Shown here piece by piece: positions 8,273-17,921 of a DNA stretch of 64,000 nt. A program made the translations under genes and the position numbers. Position 1 is the stretch's first letter. Every line of letters starts with the position of its first letter. Below the pieces are notes generated by a model, which did no database searches, had not been told where the DNA came from, and saw only the letters and a program-made list of their open reading frames with translations. Source of the stretch: Candidatus Nanopelagicaceae bacterium (GTDB lineage: Bacteria; Actinomycetota; Actinomycetes; Nanopelagicales; Nanopelagicaceae); the NCBI GenBank assembly GCA_030730425.1, contig JANQVH010000031.1, positions 1 to 64,000 on the forward strand, read 5' to 3'.

Positions 8273-9418
8273 ATGAACACAGCGATCTATCTGCTCATCG
8301 GCTTAACTCTAGGTATTGGCCTAGGTCTTCTTATTGGCTACTTCCGCCTCAATAGCGAGCGGGGCAAAGTCTCACTACTTAATAGCCAGATAGATGCGAT
8401 GCGCCAAGAGGAGAGCCGGTTAACAACTCTTAATGAACAGCTTCGAAGCGTTACTACCTCAATGACGCAGTTAAATACTCAGAGCCAAGAGGCAGAGATT
8501 AAGAGAACTAGAGCTGAATCTGAGATGAGAGCTCAGATTGAGAATATGAAGCTAGGAAATGAGACGCTACTTAGAGAGACAACTAAATTAGCTGGAGCTC
8601 TTTCAAATTCTCAGACCCGCGGAAAATATGGCGAAGCACAACTTGAAACCCTCTTAGAAAATGCTGGCCTATTAGAAAATGTTCACTTCTTCAAACAAGA
8701 TTATCGAAGTAGTGGTAGCGAGATCACTAAGCCCGATATCAAAATAGCTATTCCTGGTGGCAGCGAACTATTTATCGATTCAAAGTTTCCCTTTGATCGC
8801 TTCCTTGAGGCAATAGTTGAAAAGGATCCCTTAGAGCGCACCAGGCTGATGCAAGCCCATGCAAAAGATTTGATGGGCCATGTCACCTCTCTTGCTAAAA
8901 GGGGCTATCAAGAAAGTAATAACTCACCTGATTATGTAGTCCTCTTTGCTCCCTTTGAATCAATTCTTAGCGAAGCACTCGATGTTGACCCACAACTTCT
9001 TCATAAAGCATTTGAAAAAAATGTCACCATAGCAACCCCCACAACAATGATGGCGCTTCTTAGAACTGTTGCCTATGTATTTAGTAGATCTGAGCTTGCA
9101 AGAAATGCCCAAGAGATTCAAGATCTTGCTGGCGAGCTACTTAAGAGAATTGGCAAAGTCCATAGCAAGATTGAGACTCTAGGCGACCGGATTAAATCAA
9201 CGGAGCGAGCCTTCAATGATCTAATAAAGAGCGCTGAAGAAAATGTTATTAAGCCAGCTAGAAAGATGGTGAAGCTTGGCGCTCCATCTAGCTCTAAATT
9301 AAAAGCGATCGAAGATATCGATGATGAGGTAAGACAGATTGCGCCAAAGGAGATTGGCTCCGCCGCCCTAGATGATGGCGATGATGATTTAGATGAAGGT
9401 GAGAGCGATGAGAAGTAG
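8273..9418 (+). CDS. rmuC: DNA recombination protein RmuC
   Basis: The 381-residue protein has an N-terminal membrane helix (IYLLIGLTLGIGLGLLIGYF), a long coiled coil, then the RmuC nuclease-like core: RGKYGEAQLETLLENAGL, DIKIAIPGGSELFIDSKFPFDRF, VVLFAPFESIL, and ATPTTMMALLRTVAYVF. It is thought to limit recombination between inverted repeats. The tail is strongly acidic ([14 protein letters not shown]). The hexamer CACGAT sits six bases before ATG 8273, a weaker version of the leaderless pattern. The DUF6542 gene overlaps its 3' end. Confidence 0.9.
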   Translation: MNTAIYLLIGLTLGIGLGLLIGYFRLNSERGKVSLLNSQIDAMRQEESRLTTLNEQLRSVTTSMTQLNTQSQEAEIKRTRAESEMRAQIENMKLGNETLLRETTKLAGALSNSQTRGKYGEAQLETLLENAGLLENVHFFKQDYRSSGSEITKPDIKIAIPGGSELFIDSKFPFDRFLEAIVEKDPLERTRLMQAHAKDLMGHVTSLAKRGYQESNNSPDYVVLFAPFESILSEALDVDPQLLHKAFEKNVTIATPTTMMALLRTVAYVFSRSELARNAQEIQDLAGELLKRIGKVHSKIETLGDRIKSTERAFNDLIKSAEENVIKPARKMVKLGAPSSSKLKAIEDIDDEVRQIAPKEIGSAALDDGDDDLDEGESDEK

Positions 9419-9830
9419 TCTGCCAACTCCTTCGATAAAGAGCCCAATAAAGGGAGCGGGGCTAACAAAGCCTGGAGTAGTAATTCTTCAATTCTTAGCA
9501 ATATCTTTTGTTGCGCTAATTGAAATCTTCTTTAGATCAAATGTTGGCTTTCTAACTGGCCTTGCTATCTGGGCTTCTTACTATGGCGCTCTGATTTACG
9601 GTCGCGATGGAACTACCTATGTCGCAGTTGTTAATCCCCCACTCGCCTTTGGTCTTGCAGCGATATTGCTTCTGCCATCAGTTGGCGGAGCATCGCTATC
9701 AATTACTCGTCTTGGGGTTGATTTAGTTTCAGGGCTTGCAAGCGTTGCGCCATTTTTAATCACTGGCTCAATCTTTGGCTGGTGGTATTACTTTAAAGAG
9801 CGAAGAAAACTACTTTCCAGCGGCTCTTAA
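9408..9830 (+). CDS. DUF6542-like membrane protein
   Basis: This 140-residue protein has three or four membrane segments ([64 protein letters not shown]) and a basic tail. It occupies the place of the conserved actinobacterial gene between ychF and ispH (DUF6542 in my recollection); no function is established. I chose ATG 9408 over 9393 because AAGGTGAG then lies five bases upstream. It overlaps the end of rmuC by 11 bases and is convergent with ispH, overlapping it by 21 bases. Confidence 0.75.
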   Translation: MRSSLPTPSIKSPIKGAGLTKPGVVILQFLAISFVALIEIFFRSNVGFLTGLAIWASYYGALIYGRDGTTYVAVVNPPLAFGLAAILLLPSVGGASLSITRLGVDLVSGLASVAPFLITGSIFGWWYYFKERRKLLSSGS

Positions 9831-10763
9831 ATCTTTTCTCAGCTCAGGCGGGATAGCAAAGAGCAGGTGCTCCTCCATTGCAGTAACAGTCTCAACATCG
9901 CTATAGCCACGCTCTGCAAGCTCAGTTAATAGATCAGTTACTAGAATCTCAGGAACTGATGCTCCGCTTGATACTCCAATAGTTTCAACCCCTTCAAACC
10001 ACTTATCTTCTAGCTGGCTGGCATAATCAATTAGATATCCAGCCTTTGCGCCATATTCCAGAGCAACTTCAACTAAACGCACTGAATTTGAAGAGTTCTT
10101 TGAACCAACCACTAGAACAAGATCTGCTTGTGGCGCGATCTGCTTAATTGCCACTTGGCGATTCTGTGTTGCATAACAGATGTCATCAGATGGCGGATCT
10201 TGAAGATTTGGAAAGCGCTGCTTAAGAATTGCAACAGCATCGAGAGTTTCATCAACGCTAAGTGTGGTCTGGGAGAGCCAAGCAACTCCCTTGTTTGGAT
10301 CAATCTCAACACTTCTTGCGCCATCTAGACCATCAACTAACTTCACATGATCTGGGGCCTCACCTGCTGTTCCCTCAACCTCTTCATGTCCCTCATGGCC
10401 AATTAGAAGAATCTGGAGATCATCTTTAGCAAAGCGGCGCGCCTCTTGATGAACTTTAGTAACTAGAGGGCAGGTGGCATCAATAGTTTTTAGATTCCGC
10501 TGCGCTGCCTCTTTATGAACCTGAGGTGAGACGCCATGGGCTGAGAAGATAACAATTGAACCCTCAGGCACTTCATCTGTCTCATCAACAAATATCGCGC
10601 CTTTTTTCTCAAGTGATGAAACCACATGAATATTATGAACAATCTGTTTTCTGACATAGACCGGGGCGCCATAGAGATCAAGAGCCTTCTCAACGGTGAT
10701 CACCGCTCGATCAACGCCTGCGCAATAGCCTCGCGGCGCAGCAAGAAGGACTCGTTTAGCCAT
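9810..10763 (-). CDS. ispH: 4-hydroxy-3-methylbut-2-enyl diphosphate reductase IspH (LytB)
   Basis: IspH is the last enzyme of the MEP isoprenoid pathway and makes IPP and DMAPP with a [4Fe-4S] cluster. Cluster cysteines are Cys14 (RGYCAGV), Cys98 (DATCPL) and Cys196 (DICYAT). Substrate-contact motifs [34 protein letters not shown] and SKNSSNS are all present in 317 residues. The start ATG 10763 follows TAGGAT plus six bases, so the message is leaderless and divergent from xseA. ispE in the same window belongs to the same pathway. Confidence 0.96.
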   Translation of the reverse strand: MAKRVLLAAPRGYCAGVDRAVITVEKALDLYGAPVYVRKQIVHNIHVVSSLEKKGAIFVDETDEVPEGSIVIFSAHGVSPQVHKEAAQRNLKTIDATCPLVTKVHQEARRFAKDDLQILLIGHEGHEEVEGTAGEAPDHVKLVDGLDGARSVEIDPNKGVAWLSQTTLSVDETLDAVAILKQRFPNLQDPPSDDICYATQNRQVAIKQIAPQADLVLVVGSKNSSNSVRLVEVALEYGAKAGYLIDYASQLEDKWFEGVETIGVSSGASVPEILVTDLLTELAERGYSDVETVTAMEEHLLFAIPPELRKDLRAAGK

Positions 10764-10788
10764 AGCCCTATCCTATTAGCATTACCCA
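10764..10788. promoter_or_regulatory. 25-bp back-to-back leaderless promoter pair
   Basis: The minus -10 TAGGAT (10775-10770) is six bases from ispH ATG 10763; the plus -10 TAGCAT (10777-10782) is six bases from xseA ATG 10789. One base lies between the hexamers. The length and geometry are the same as at 3294-3318. Confidence 0.65.
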
Positions 10789-12015
10789 ATGCTCGAAACT
10801 TCAAGTGAAAAGCCTGCCCCAGTAAGGGTTATCTCTGAGGCGATTAGTGAATATATAAATCGCTTAGGACAGGTTTGGGTTGAAGGAGAGATTGCGCAAT
10901 TAAATGATCGAGCTGGATCTGGAATGATTTATATCAGGCTAAGAGATCCAAGCGTTGATATGTATTTAGAGGTCACCTGCCCGAGATCAGTTTTTAAAGC
11001 AGTAGCGCCTCTTAGTGAAAATGCTCGAGTTGTAATTAATTCAAAAGTTAATTTCTATACCCCAACTGGCCGTCTCTCACTTAACGCTAAAGAAATCCGC
11101 CAAGTTGGTCTTGGTGAATTACTTGCTCGCCTTGAAGCACTTAAAAAAGTCCTTGCAGCAGAGGGGCTATTTGCACTTGAGCGAAAAAAGCCGCTCCCAT
11201 TTCTGCCAAATAAAATTGGACTTATCTGTGGCAGGGCAAGTGCTGCTGAAAAAGATGTTAAGGAGAATGCTCGAAGAAGATGGCCAGCGGTTCGCTTTGA
11301 AACTAGGGAGGTAGCAGTTCAAGGATCTGATGCTGTTATTCAAGTATCGGCTGCCTTGCGAGAGCTTGATAACGATCCAGAAGTTGATGTCATCATCATC
11401 ACTAGAGGCGGCGGATCCTTTGAGGACCTTCTTGCCTTCTCAGATGAAGGGCTAGTAAGACTTGCTGCCTCTTGCAAGAAACCAATTGTCAGCGCTATTG
11501 GCCATGAGCAAGATACTCCGCTTCTTGACTTGGTAGCAGATGTTCGCGCCTCAACTCCAACAGATGCAGCCAAATTAGTAGTTCCTGATTTTCAAGAAGA
11601 GGTAAGCAAAATCAAGAATCTAAGAGAGCGCTCTGATAGAAAGATTAATGACTTGGTAATTCTTGAAATGACCAAGATCGTTAACTTAATCCAAAGACCT
11701 GTAATGAAAGACCCGCTAATTATGGTCACCTCAAGGCAGGAGATAATTTCAAGCTTTATATCGCGCTCATTTATGAGCATGAATTCCAAGCTCCTTAGAG
11801 CCTTTGATGAAGTCACCCATATTGCTGCCAGGGTTAGAACCCTCTCACCGCAGGCCACCCTTGATCGCGGTTATTCAGTGGTTCAAAAAAGCGATGGAGT
11901 TATTGTCAAAGACCCAGCATCACTTGCCCATGGCGAGAAGATTCAATTACGTATGGCTAAAGGTGTGGCCCTTGCGACAGCTCTTGGCAGCCAAGAAGAT
12001 AGTAAAAGCGAGTAG
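10789..12015 (+). CDS. xseA: exodeoxyribonuclease VII large subunit
   Basis: This is the catalytic subunit of the single-strand-specific exonuclease VII. An N-terminal OB-fold (VRVISEAISEYINR...WVEGEIAQL) precedes the catalytic domain with LICGRASAAEKDV, TRGGGSFEDLLAFSDE and GHEQDTPLLDLVADVRASTPTDAA, then a helical XseB-binding region and a C-terminal LDRGYSVV segment. 408 residues is normal. It is leaderless and heads xseA-xseB-fum, with xseB nine bases downstream. Confidence 0.96.
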   Translation: MLETSSEKPAPVRVISEAISEYINRLGQVWVEGEIAQLNDRAGSGMIYIRLRDPSVDMYLEVTCPRSVFKAVAPLSENARVVINSKVNFYTPTGRLSLNAKEIRQVGLGELLARLEALKKVLAAEGLFALERKKPLPFLPNKIGLICGRASAAEKDVKENARRRWPAVRFETREVAVQGSDAVIQVSAALRELDNDPEVDVIIITRGGGSFEDLLAFSDEGLVRLAASCKKPIVSAIGHEQDTPLLDLVADVRASTPTDAAKLVVPDFQEEVSKIKNLRERSDRKINDLVILEMTKIVNLIQRPVMKDPLIMVTSRQEIISSFISRSFMSMNSKLLRAFDEVTHIAARVRTLSPQATLDRGYSVVQKSDGVIVKDPASLAHGEKIQLRMAKGVALATALGSQEDSKSE

Positions 12016-12024
12016 ATTACGAAT

Positions 12025-12222
12025 ATGGCCCAGCTAAGTTATGAGCAAGCTCGAGATGAGCTGGCAAGCGTTGTAGCAACCCTTGAAGCTGGCGGGGTTG
12101 GCCTTGAAGAATCTTTAAAACTCTGGGAGCGCGGCGAGGAGCTTGCAGCAATCTGTCAGCAGTGGCTCGATGGCGCAAGGGCAAAACTCGAGGCAGCAAA
12201 ATCTCAAGTAGAAGCTGAGTAA
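12025..12222 (+). CDS. xseB: exodeoxyribonuclease VII small subunit
   Basis: The 65-residue helical protein has the family pattern LSYEQARDELASVVATLEAGGVGLEESLKLWERGEELAAICQQWLDGA. It coats the coiled-coil stalk of XseA and is needed for nuclease activity. It sits nine bases after xseA and three bases before the fumarase start, in one operon. The length is within the usual 60-85 range. Confidence 0.95.
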   Translation: MAQLSYEQARDELASVVATLEAGGVGLEESLKLWERGEELAAICQQWLDGARAKLEAAKSQVEAE

Positions 12223-12225
12223 GCC

Positions 12226-13887
12226 ATGCCGGAATTTATCTATGAAGATCTACTTCCGGTTGGGCCAGATACCACGCAATATCGCCTCATTTCAAGTGAA
12301 GGCGTCTCAACATTTGAAGGCGATGGAAAGACTTTCTTAAAAGTATCTCCTGAGGCAATTAGAAATTTAACTGAAGTTGCTCTCCACGATATCTCGCATT
12401 ATCTACGTAGCGAACACTTGCAGCAGCTAGCAAATATTCTTAAAGACCCCGAGAGCTCTGCCAATGATCGCTTTGTCGCACTAGATCTACTCAAAAATGC
12501 CAATATCGCAGCCGGTGGAATTCTTCCGATGTGCCAAGACACAGGTACTGCAATTGTTATGGGCAAAAAAGGCCAGCAAGTTCTCACCTCAGAGCAAGAT
12601 GAGCTAACAATATCTAGAGGAATCTATGATGCATTTACCAAGCTAAATCTTCGCTACTCCCAACTGGCACCTGTTACCACCTGGGAGGAGAAGAACACTG
12701 GTAATAACTTGCCTGCTCAAGTTGAGATTTACTCTGATTATAAGAATGCGCAGGAATATAACTTCCTCTTTATTGCAAAAGGCGGCGGAAGTGCTAATAA
12801 GTCTTTCCTCTATCAAGAGACTAAGGCAATCCTAAATCCAACATCTTTCATAACTTGGCTTGAGGAAAAGCTACGCTCTCTTGGAACTGCTGCTTGCCCT
12901 CCCTATCACCTAGCTATTGTCATTGGTGGAACCTCAGCTGAGTTCACGGCAAAGACAGCAAAGCTTGCCTCAACCAAGTATTTAGATTCACTTCCTACAA
13001 CAGGTGATGCCAAAACTGGTAGAGCCTTTAGAGATCTAGAACTTGAAAAAGAGGTCTTGGCTCTTACCCAGAAACTAGGAATCGGCGCACAATTTGGCGG
13101 CAAATACTTCTGCCATGATGTAAGAGTCATCCGCCTTCCAAGACATGGCGCCTCACTTCCTATTTCAATTGCAGTCTCCTGCTCAGCAGATCGCCAGGCC
13201 AAGGCCAAAATCACTAAAGATGGCGTATTTATTGAAGTTTTAGAGCGCGACCCAGCCCACTTCCTGCCAGAGACGACAGATGATCACCTAGATGAGAGCG
13301 TAGTAAATATCGATCTAAACCAAAGCATGGACCAGATCTTGGCTGAGCTTTCAAAGCACCCAGTAAAGACTCGTTTATCACTTAGCGGAACCATGGTTGT
13401 TGCAAGAGATCTAGCTCATGCGAAATTAAAAGAGCTAGTAGATTCTGGAAAAGAACTCCCTGATTATTTCAAGAAATATCCAGTTTATTACGCAGGCCCT
13501 GCCAAGACTCCAAAGGGATATGCCTCAGGATCTTTTGGTCCAACAACTGCGGGACGAATGGATTCCTATGTTGAGTATTTTCAAGCACTTGGCGGATCGC
13601 TAATAATGCTTGCTAAAGGAAATCGCTCAAAACAAGTAAGTGAGGCATGCAAGAAAAATGGTGGTTTCTATCTAGGCTCTATTGGAGGACCTGCTGCTCG
13701 CCTTGCTCAAGATTGCATCAAAAAAGTTGAGGTTCTTGATTATGAAGAACTTGGTATGGAGGCAGTTTGGAAGATTGAAGTTGAAAACTTTCCAGCATTT
13801 ATTGTGGTTGATGATAAGGGAAATGATTTCTTCAATGGCTCACTAAAGCCGCTAACTATTGGGGTAAAACCAGAGAGCTCTTTTTAA
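12226..13887 (+). CDS. fum: class I fumarate hydratase ([4Fe-4S])
   Basis: The 553-residue single-chain class I fumarase interconverts fumarate and malate in the TCA cycle. Both halves are present. The N-terminal alpha part has [20 protein letters not shown] (first cluster cysteine), [29 protein letters not shown] and [20 protein letters not shown]. The C-terminal beta part has [20 protein letters not shown] and [12 protein letters not shown]. This oxygen-sensitive class is unlike class II FumC. It follows xseB by three bases and its stop overlaps that of the convergent lysozyme-fold gene. Confidence 0.93.
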   Translation: MPEFIYEDLLPVGPDTTQYRLISSEGVSTFEGDGKTFLKVSPEAIRNLTEVALHDISHYLRSEHLQQLANILKDPESSANDRFVALDLLKNANIAAGGILPMCQDTGTAIVMGKKGQQVLTSEQDELTISRGIYDAFTKLNLRYSQLAPVTTWEEKNTGNNLPAQVEIYSDYKNAQEYNFLFIAKGGGSANKSFLYQETKAILNPTSFITWLEEKLRSLGTAACPPYHLAIVIGGTSAEFTAKTAKLASTKYLDSLPTTGDAKTGRAFRDLELEKEVLALTQKLGIGAQFGGKYFCHDVRVIRLPRHGASLPISIAVSCSADRQAKAKITKDGVFIEVLERDPAHFLPETTDDHLDESVVNIDLNQSMDQILAELSKHPVKTRLSLSGTMVVARDLAHAKLKELVDSGKELPDYFKKYPVYYAGPAKTPKGYASGSFGPTTAGRMDSYVEYFQALGGSLIMLAKGNRSKQVSEACKKNGGFYLGSIGGPAARLAQDCIKKVEVLDYEELGMEAVWKIEVENFPAFIVVDDKGNDFFNGSLKPLTIGVKPESSF

Positions 13888-14456
13888 TAATAATTTGAGC
13901 GTTTAAATTTCGCCCACGCCTTACATGGAGTCTCATAGCGAATATCGATATATCTCAGACCCCATTGCATCTGAGTAACTGGATTAGTTCTCCAATCAGT
14001 TCCTACAACCTCCATCTTTGTAGCTGGAAGTGCTTGCGGAATTCCATGGGCGCCAGTTCTAGGATTTCTCGCTCTATAGTTCCAATTACTCTCCTTGGTC
14101 CATAAAGCATCGAGGCAGCTATATTGACGCGCTCCCCAGCCATAGCTCTCTTTGGCAATCTCTCTGCCAACTTTTCTCGCCCCATTGGCGCTTCTAGCTT
14201 TTTCAACTTTTTGAATCATCACCGAAACCATCAACATATCCCAGGCCATAACTAGGGAGCGATCGCTCATCTCAATTAGCGTCGGCCAGTTTGGCTCTAG
14301 ATCTCCTGGAACGCTGACCTTTAGGGAGTCGCCAGGTTGAACTACTAAGAGCTCTATAGGCTCTTTATAAACCGGTTGGGCATGGGAGATTTCAACCGAG
14401 GAGATAAAGAGGGTCGCAAAGGCGAGGGCAACGATCGCGCGCCGGTTTGGCAACAT
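13884..14456 (-). CDS. secreted lysozyme-fold (SLT-like) cell-wall hydrolase
   Basis: The 190-residue protein has an N-terminal signal peptide ([23 protein letters not shown]). A short region [12 protein letters not shown] and a helical linker follow. A C-terminal transglycosylase-like domain has [34 protein letters not shown] (catalytic Glu in the KESNW element) and [13 protein letters not shown]. It probably cleaves peptidoglycan outside the membrane. GGAGGT six bases upstream gives a firm ATG at 14456, unlike the leaderless neighbours, so this gene has a true 5' leader. It is convergent with fum. Confidence 0.8.
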   Translation of the reverse strand: MLPNRRAIVALAFATLFISSVEISHAQPVYKEPIELLVVQPGDSLKVSVPGDLEPNWPTLIEMSDRSLVMAWDMLMVSVMIQKVEKARSANGARKVGREIAKESYGWGARQYSCLDALWTKESNWNYRARNPRTGAHGIPQALPATKMEVVGTDWRTNPVTQMQWGLRYIDIRYETPCKAWAKFKRSNYY

Positions 14457-14669
14457 CTTTCTACCTCCTTAGCGCTGAACAAGTCAGAGCCAGGCTCGAG
14501 GGTATTTCTAGGGGGAATTGGGGCTAGACTTACAAAGTAAGGGGTGAGGGGCAAATTTAAACCTGCGAGTGGCGTAAAAAGATTAAACTCACAGCAATTG
14601 TGGATAAGAAAAGTGCAGTTCAGCCCCTATAAAGTCCGTTATACCCTATTTGTAGTAAAACCCCGATTA
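14457..14669 (-). promoter_or_regulatory. 213-bp leader/promoter region of the secreted hydrolase
   Basis: It holds the Shine-Dalgarno GGAGGT near the 14456 start and AT-rich -10-like hexamers on the minus strand (TATAAC, TATAGG, about 14630-14645). That allows a leader of roughly 170 bases. I looked for a c-di-AMP (ydaO) riboswitch, common before such hydrolases in actinobacteria, and found no convincing match. No ORF is visible. Confidence 0.35.
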
Positions 14670-15992
14670 TTAGGCATAGAGCTGGACTGGATCTTCAAGA
14701 AGCTCAGTTATTAAAGCTGCGATCTGAGAGCGCTCAGAGCGGGTCAGAGTCACATGGGCAAAGAGAGGATGGCCCTTAAGAGATTCCACAACAGCAACAA
14801 CGCCATCATGGCGACCAACCCGCAGGTTATCCCTCTGGGCCACATCATGGGTTAGAACCACCCTTGAGCCTTGCCCAATTCGAGAGAGCACAGTTAATAA
14901 AACCCCACGCTCTAGAGATTGAGCTTCATCGACAATTACAAAGGAGTCATGGAGTGAGCGGCCGCGGATATGGGTTAGCGGAAGAACCTCTATAAGTCCG
15001 CGATCTAAAATCTCTTCAATAACTTGGGCAGAGACCACAGCTCCTAGGGTGTCAAAGACTGCTTGCGCCCAGGGAGACATCTTCTCCCCTTCACTTCCTG
15101 GCAAGTATCCAAGCTCTTGTCCTCCAACTGGATAGAGCGGGCGGAAGACAATTATCTTTTTATGGAGGCGCCGTTCAAGAACAGCCTCAAGGCCTGCGCA
15201 GAGAGCAAGGGCAGATTTTCCAGTTCCCGCCCTTCCTCCTAGAGAGACAATACCAATCTCATTATCAAGGAGTAGATCAAGTGCTATCCGCTGCTCAGCA
15301 GATCTGCCATGAATTCCAAATGCGCTCTTATCTCCTCGAACTAGGCAGAGAGTTTTATCTGCATTTACTCTTGCAAGAGCGCTGCCCTTTTCAGAGTGAA
15401 GCACTACTCCAGTGTGAACTGGAAGATCTTTAATTTCAGGATCGCTCACCTTCTCGCCAGCATAGAGAGCATCGATAGTTTTACTTCCAACGCTTACCTC
15501 AGCCATTCCAGTCCAACCGCTACTTGGCGCAAGCTCTGCGCGATACTCATCAGCGCTTACTCCAACAGATGATGCCTTAACTCTTAAGGGAAGATCTTTA
15601 GTAACTAGAACAACATCTTTTCCTTCACTTACTAGATTTCTAGCAACAGCTAAAATTCTTGAATCATTTGTGCCATCACGCAAAAATCCATGAGGCAGTG
15701 ATGAAGTATCAGTATGGTTTAACTCAACTGAGAGAGTTCCTCCAGTTGCCGTGATCTTGAGTGGTTTATCAAGTCTTCCATGGGTAACTCTTAGATCATC
15801 AAGCTTTCTTAAAGCTGCTCTGGCAAAGTATCCAAGCTCGGGATGATCTCGCTTTGATTCAAGTTCTCCTATTACCGCTATAGGAATGATGATTTCATGC
15901 TCATCGAAGCGGAAGAAGGCGGAGGGGTCTGCTAACAGGACGCTGGTATCTAAAACGTAGGTCTTGCGACCTTCGGAGCTAGCGCGGGCCAC
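14670..15992 (-). CDS. phoH2: PhoH2-type protein: PIN ribonuclease fused to PhoH RNA helicase
   Basis: The N-terminal PIN domain (about residues 10-130) has acidic residues in [12 protein letters not shown] (Asp15), IGELE, DDLR and [10 protein letters not shown]. The C-terminal PhoH ATPase has Walker [17 protein letters not shown] near 255, [28 protein letters not shown] (Walker B) and [14 protein letters not shown]. The 440-residue PIN-PhoH layout is that of mycobacterial PhoH2, which unwinds and cleaves RNA. The GTG start has AAGGAG five bases upstream. The gene lies downstream of uppS across 141 bp containing a palindrome. Confidence 0.93.
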   Translation of the reverse strand: MARASSEGRKTYVLDTSVLLADPSAFFRFDEHEIIIPIAVIGELESKRDHPELGYFARAALRKLDDLRVTHGRLDKPLKITATGGTLSVELNHTDTSSLPHGFLRDGTNDSRILAVARNLVSEGKDVVLVTKDLPLRVKASSVGVSADEYRAELAPSSGWTGMAEVSVGSKTIDALYAGEKVSDPEIKDLPVHTGVVLHSEKGSALARVNADKTLCLVRGDKSAFGIHGRSAEQRIALDLLLDNEIGIVSLGGRAGTGKSALALCAGLEAVLERRLHKKIIVFRPLYPVGGQELGYLPGSEGEKMSPWAQAVFDTLGAVVSAQVIEEILDRGLIEVLPLTHIRGRSLHDSFVIVDEAQSLERGVLLTVLSRIGQGSRVVLTHDVAQRDNLRVGRHDGVVAVVESLKGHPLFAHVTLTRSERSQIAALITELLEDPVQLYA

Positions 15993-16109
15993 GGAACTCC
16001 TTGCTTATTCTGTTGTTATAGGGCTTTTTCCGCCTGAATTAGGCAGATTTGCCGGGGAAGTACCACGAGAAAAAGGTAAGTCCTAGAGGCCTTGAAATCA
16101 CGCGACACG

Positions 16110-16126
16110 CTCAAGTTCAACTTGAG
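16110..16126. repeat. 17-bp perfect palindrome between uppS and phoH2
   Basis: CTCAAGTT-C-AACTTGAG has 8-bp arms around one central base. It is eight bases past the uppS stop and about 120 bp upstream of phoH2. No T-run follows on the minus strand, so it is not a minus-strand terminator. It may be an operator. No plus-strand gene needs termination here. Confidence 0.4.
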
Positions 16127-16133
16127 GTTTTAA

Positions 16134-16922
16134 TTACTTTCCAAGACGTCTCTGGCGAAGTGAGTAGGAGCGAAGTGCTCGAAGAAAATCTACCCGGCGA
16201 AAATCTGGCCAGTAAGCCTCACAGAAATAAAACTCAGATTGATGGCTCTGCCAAAGCAGAAACCCACCAAGCCTCTGCTCCCCAGATGTTCTAATCACCA
16301 ACTCAGGATCTGGTTGCCCTGCAGTGTAGAGATATTGATCTAATGAGTTCACCGTTAATTCATCTCTTATCTGCGTTATATCTTTTCCAGAGCTCTTTGC
16401 TGAATCTAGATAGCTCTTAACAGCATCAACTATCTCAAGTCTGCCGCCATAGCCAATTGCTACATTAACTTTTAGACCAGCGATACCTGCGCTCTCTTGC
16501 TCAATTCGCTTTAGCTGTTCTTGGAGTTTCTCTGGAAGTAGCTCAAGAGAGCCTAAGACCTTAATGCTCCATCTACCAGTATCGCCAAGGGATTCAACGC
16601 TTGATCCAATAATCTGCATTAAAGAATCTAGCTCTTGGGGGCTTCGTTTTAAATTATCACTTGATAGTAGCCATAGCGTCACGACGTTTATATCAGTCTG
16701 CTCACACCAGGTGAGTAGCTCAATAATCTTGCTCGCCCCAGCTCTATGGCCATGAGCTGATGAGGTATCGCCATTTAGTGAAGGATTCTCTTTTGCCCAT
16801 CTTCTATTGCCATCTAAAATCACAGCAATATGGCGCGGGGTTCTGCCTAGATCAAGCTTTGCAAGTAAGCGCTTTTCATAGAGGGGATAGAGCGCTGACT
16901 TGATTAAAGTTTTAGCTCTCAT
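16134..16922 (-). CDS. uppS: isoprenyl transferase (cis-prenyl diphosphate synthase, UppS family)
   Basis: It condenses IPP units to make the Z-polyprenyl carrier for peptidoglycan and glycan synthesis. Motifs are HIAVILDGNRRWAKEN (catalytic Asp37), GHRAGASKIIELLTWCEQ, VTLWLLSSDNLKRSPQEL, VNVAIGYGGRLEIVDAVK, PDPELVIRTSGEQRLGGFLLWQS and SEFYFCEAYWPDF. 262 residues is normal. The start overlaps the DUF3817 stop by four bases (ATGA), so it is part of a small-membrane-protein, SURF1, DUF3817, uppS operon. Confidence 0.94.
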   Translation of the reverse strand: MRAKTLIKSALYPLYEKRLLAKLDLGRTPRHIAVILDGNRRWAKENPSLNGDTSSAHGHRAGASKIIELLTWCEQTDINVVTLWLLSSDNLKRSPQELDSLMQIIGSSVESLGDTGRWSIKVLGSLELLPEKLQEQLKRIEQESAGIAGLKVNVAIGYGGRLEIVDAVKSYLDSAKSSGKDITQIRDELTVNSLDQYLYTAGQPDPELVIRTSGEQRLGGFLLWQSHQSEFYFCEAYWPDFRRVDFLRALRSYSLRQRRLGK

Positions 16923-17224
16923 GAGAGGGGAAATTGCCTCATAACTCGCCGCTCAGCAATAAATGAAGCTATTGGAAGGGTTCCAGCCAAGATAAATAAA
17001 ATCATTCGTTTGATAGTAAAGCGAGCCCTTGCTGTGAAGTGAATAGCTGCAAGAACATAGAAGGCATAGATATAGCCATGGACAAAGGGAATCCACTTAA
17101 CTTTTGCCTCTAAATCTGGATTATCAAGTAGATAGACCACTGGAAGTTCAACAAACCAGAGCAGAAGCGACATGATGCCAGCTGCTACCGCCATGAAGCG
17201 ATATCTCTTAATTACCCCGTTCAT
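16919..17224 (-). CDS. DUF3817-like membrane protein
   Basis: This 101-residue protein has three membrane helices (FMAVAAGIMSLLLWFVELPVVYL; WIPFVHGYIYAFYVLAAIHF; MILFILAGTLPIASFIAERRV). The pattern HGYIYAFYVL followed by R-rich loops is typical of DUF3817, which is common next to oxidase and cell-envelope genes in actinobacteria. No function is known. It overlaps SURF1 upstream by 17 bases and uppS downstream by four. Confidence 0.78.
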   Translation of the reverse strand: MNGVIKRYRFMAVAAGIMSLLLWFVELPVVYLLDNPDLEAKVKWIPFVHGYIYAFYVLAAIHFTARARFTIKRMILFILAGTLPIASFIAERRVMRQFPLS

Positions 17225-17921
17225 AGCCCTGCCTCTTTCGTGATACTTGATAGAAGGGTAGAAAAAGTACTACCAATGCCATGAGCCACCAAATAACGAC
17301 ATAAGAGATATGTTGCCAGTAATAGCCAGGCACACTTGGCTTTGCTGGATCTAACTCTAGGCGCTTTATATCAAGTTCTATCCCATTAATACTCTCACTT
17401 TGAGCTAAGACAAATCCATCAAAGAGTTTCTGATCATAACTTGCCACTAGTAGCGCTGGATCGATTCTACTTAACTGCGATGAGCTCTTCTTGGCGCGAT
17501 CATCAAACTGTCTATTAAATAGCCGGCCTGTGATTTCAACGTCGCCACTGGGAAGATCTGTATTAGAAGTACTTCGAACTACCAATATCGCTCCACCTGA
17601 ATCCACTTCTAATAGACCAACAACCCAATCTGATTTAACTCCATATTTATCTTCTTGGTTAGGGGCAATGTATTGATCAAGATATCTGCCGCTGAATTGA
17701 ACTATTTGATTAATTGAGTCATCGCTTAGATTCTCACCAGGGATTGCTACCTGTGTTAAGTTAATTACTGGTCTTTCGATGTAAGGCTTTTGTAGCTCTT
17801 GAAACTCTCCTGCTCGATCTAATTGCCAAAACCCTAGTCTTATAAAAGTTGCGCAAAGGATCAGAACTATTAAAGCTGCGCCTATTTTGCTCGGCAACTC
17901 TCTCTTACTTATTTTCATCAT
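17208..17921 (-). CDS. SURF1 family cytochrome oxidase assembly protein
   Basis: The 237-residue protein has the SURF1 layout: an N-terminal helix (IGAALIVLILCATFIRLGFWQLDRAGE, with the conserved LGxWQLxR motif), an extracytoplasmic domain (PVINLTQVAIPG...QFSGRYLDQY, VEITGRLF) and a C-terminal helix (HISYVVIWWLMALVVLFLPFYQVSRKR). SURF1 helps haem a insertion into aa3-type oxidase. The copper/oxidase-assembly protein at 50294-52078 fits the same process. It starts inside the end of the 47-residue upstream gene. Confidence 0.88.
   Translation of the reverse strand: MMKISKRELPSKIGAALIVLILCATFIRLGFWQLDRAGEFQELQKPYIERPVINLTQVAIPGENLSDDSINQIVQFSGRYLDQYIAPNQEDKYGVKSDWVVGLLEVDSGGAILVVRSTSNTDLPSGDVEITGRLFNRQFDDRAKKSSSQLSRIDPALLVASYDQKLFDGFVLAQSESINGIELDIKRLELDPAKPSVPGYYWQHISYVVIWWLMALVVLFLPFYQVSRKRQGYERGN

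Noticed and set aside
14457-14669. A c-di-AMP (ydaO) riboswitch before the secreted hydrolase
   Set aside because: Such riboswitches are common before actinobacterial wall hydrolases, but I could not find the conserved core blocks on the minus strand.
16049-16294. An 81-residue plus-strand ORF
   Set aside because: Most of it is antisense to the well-supported uppS gene; it has low-complexity composition and no start signal.
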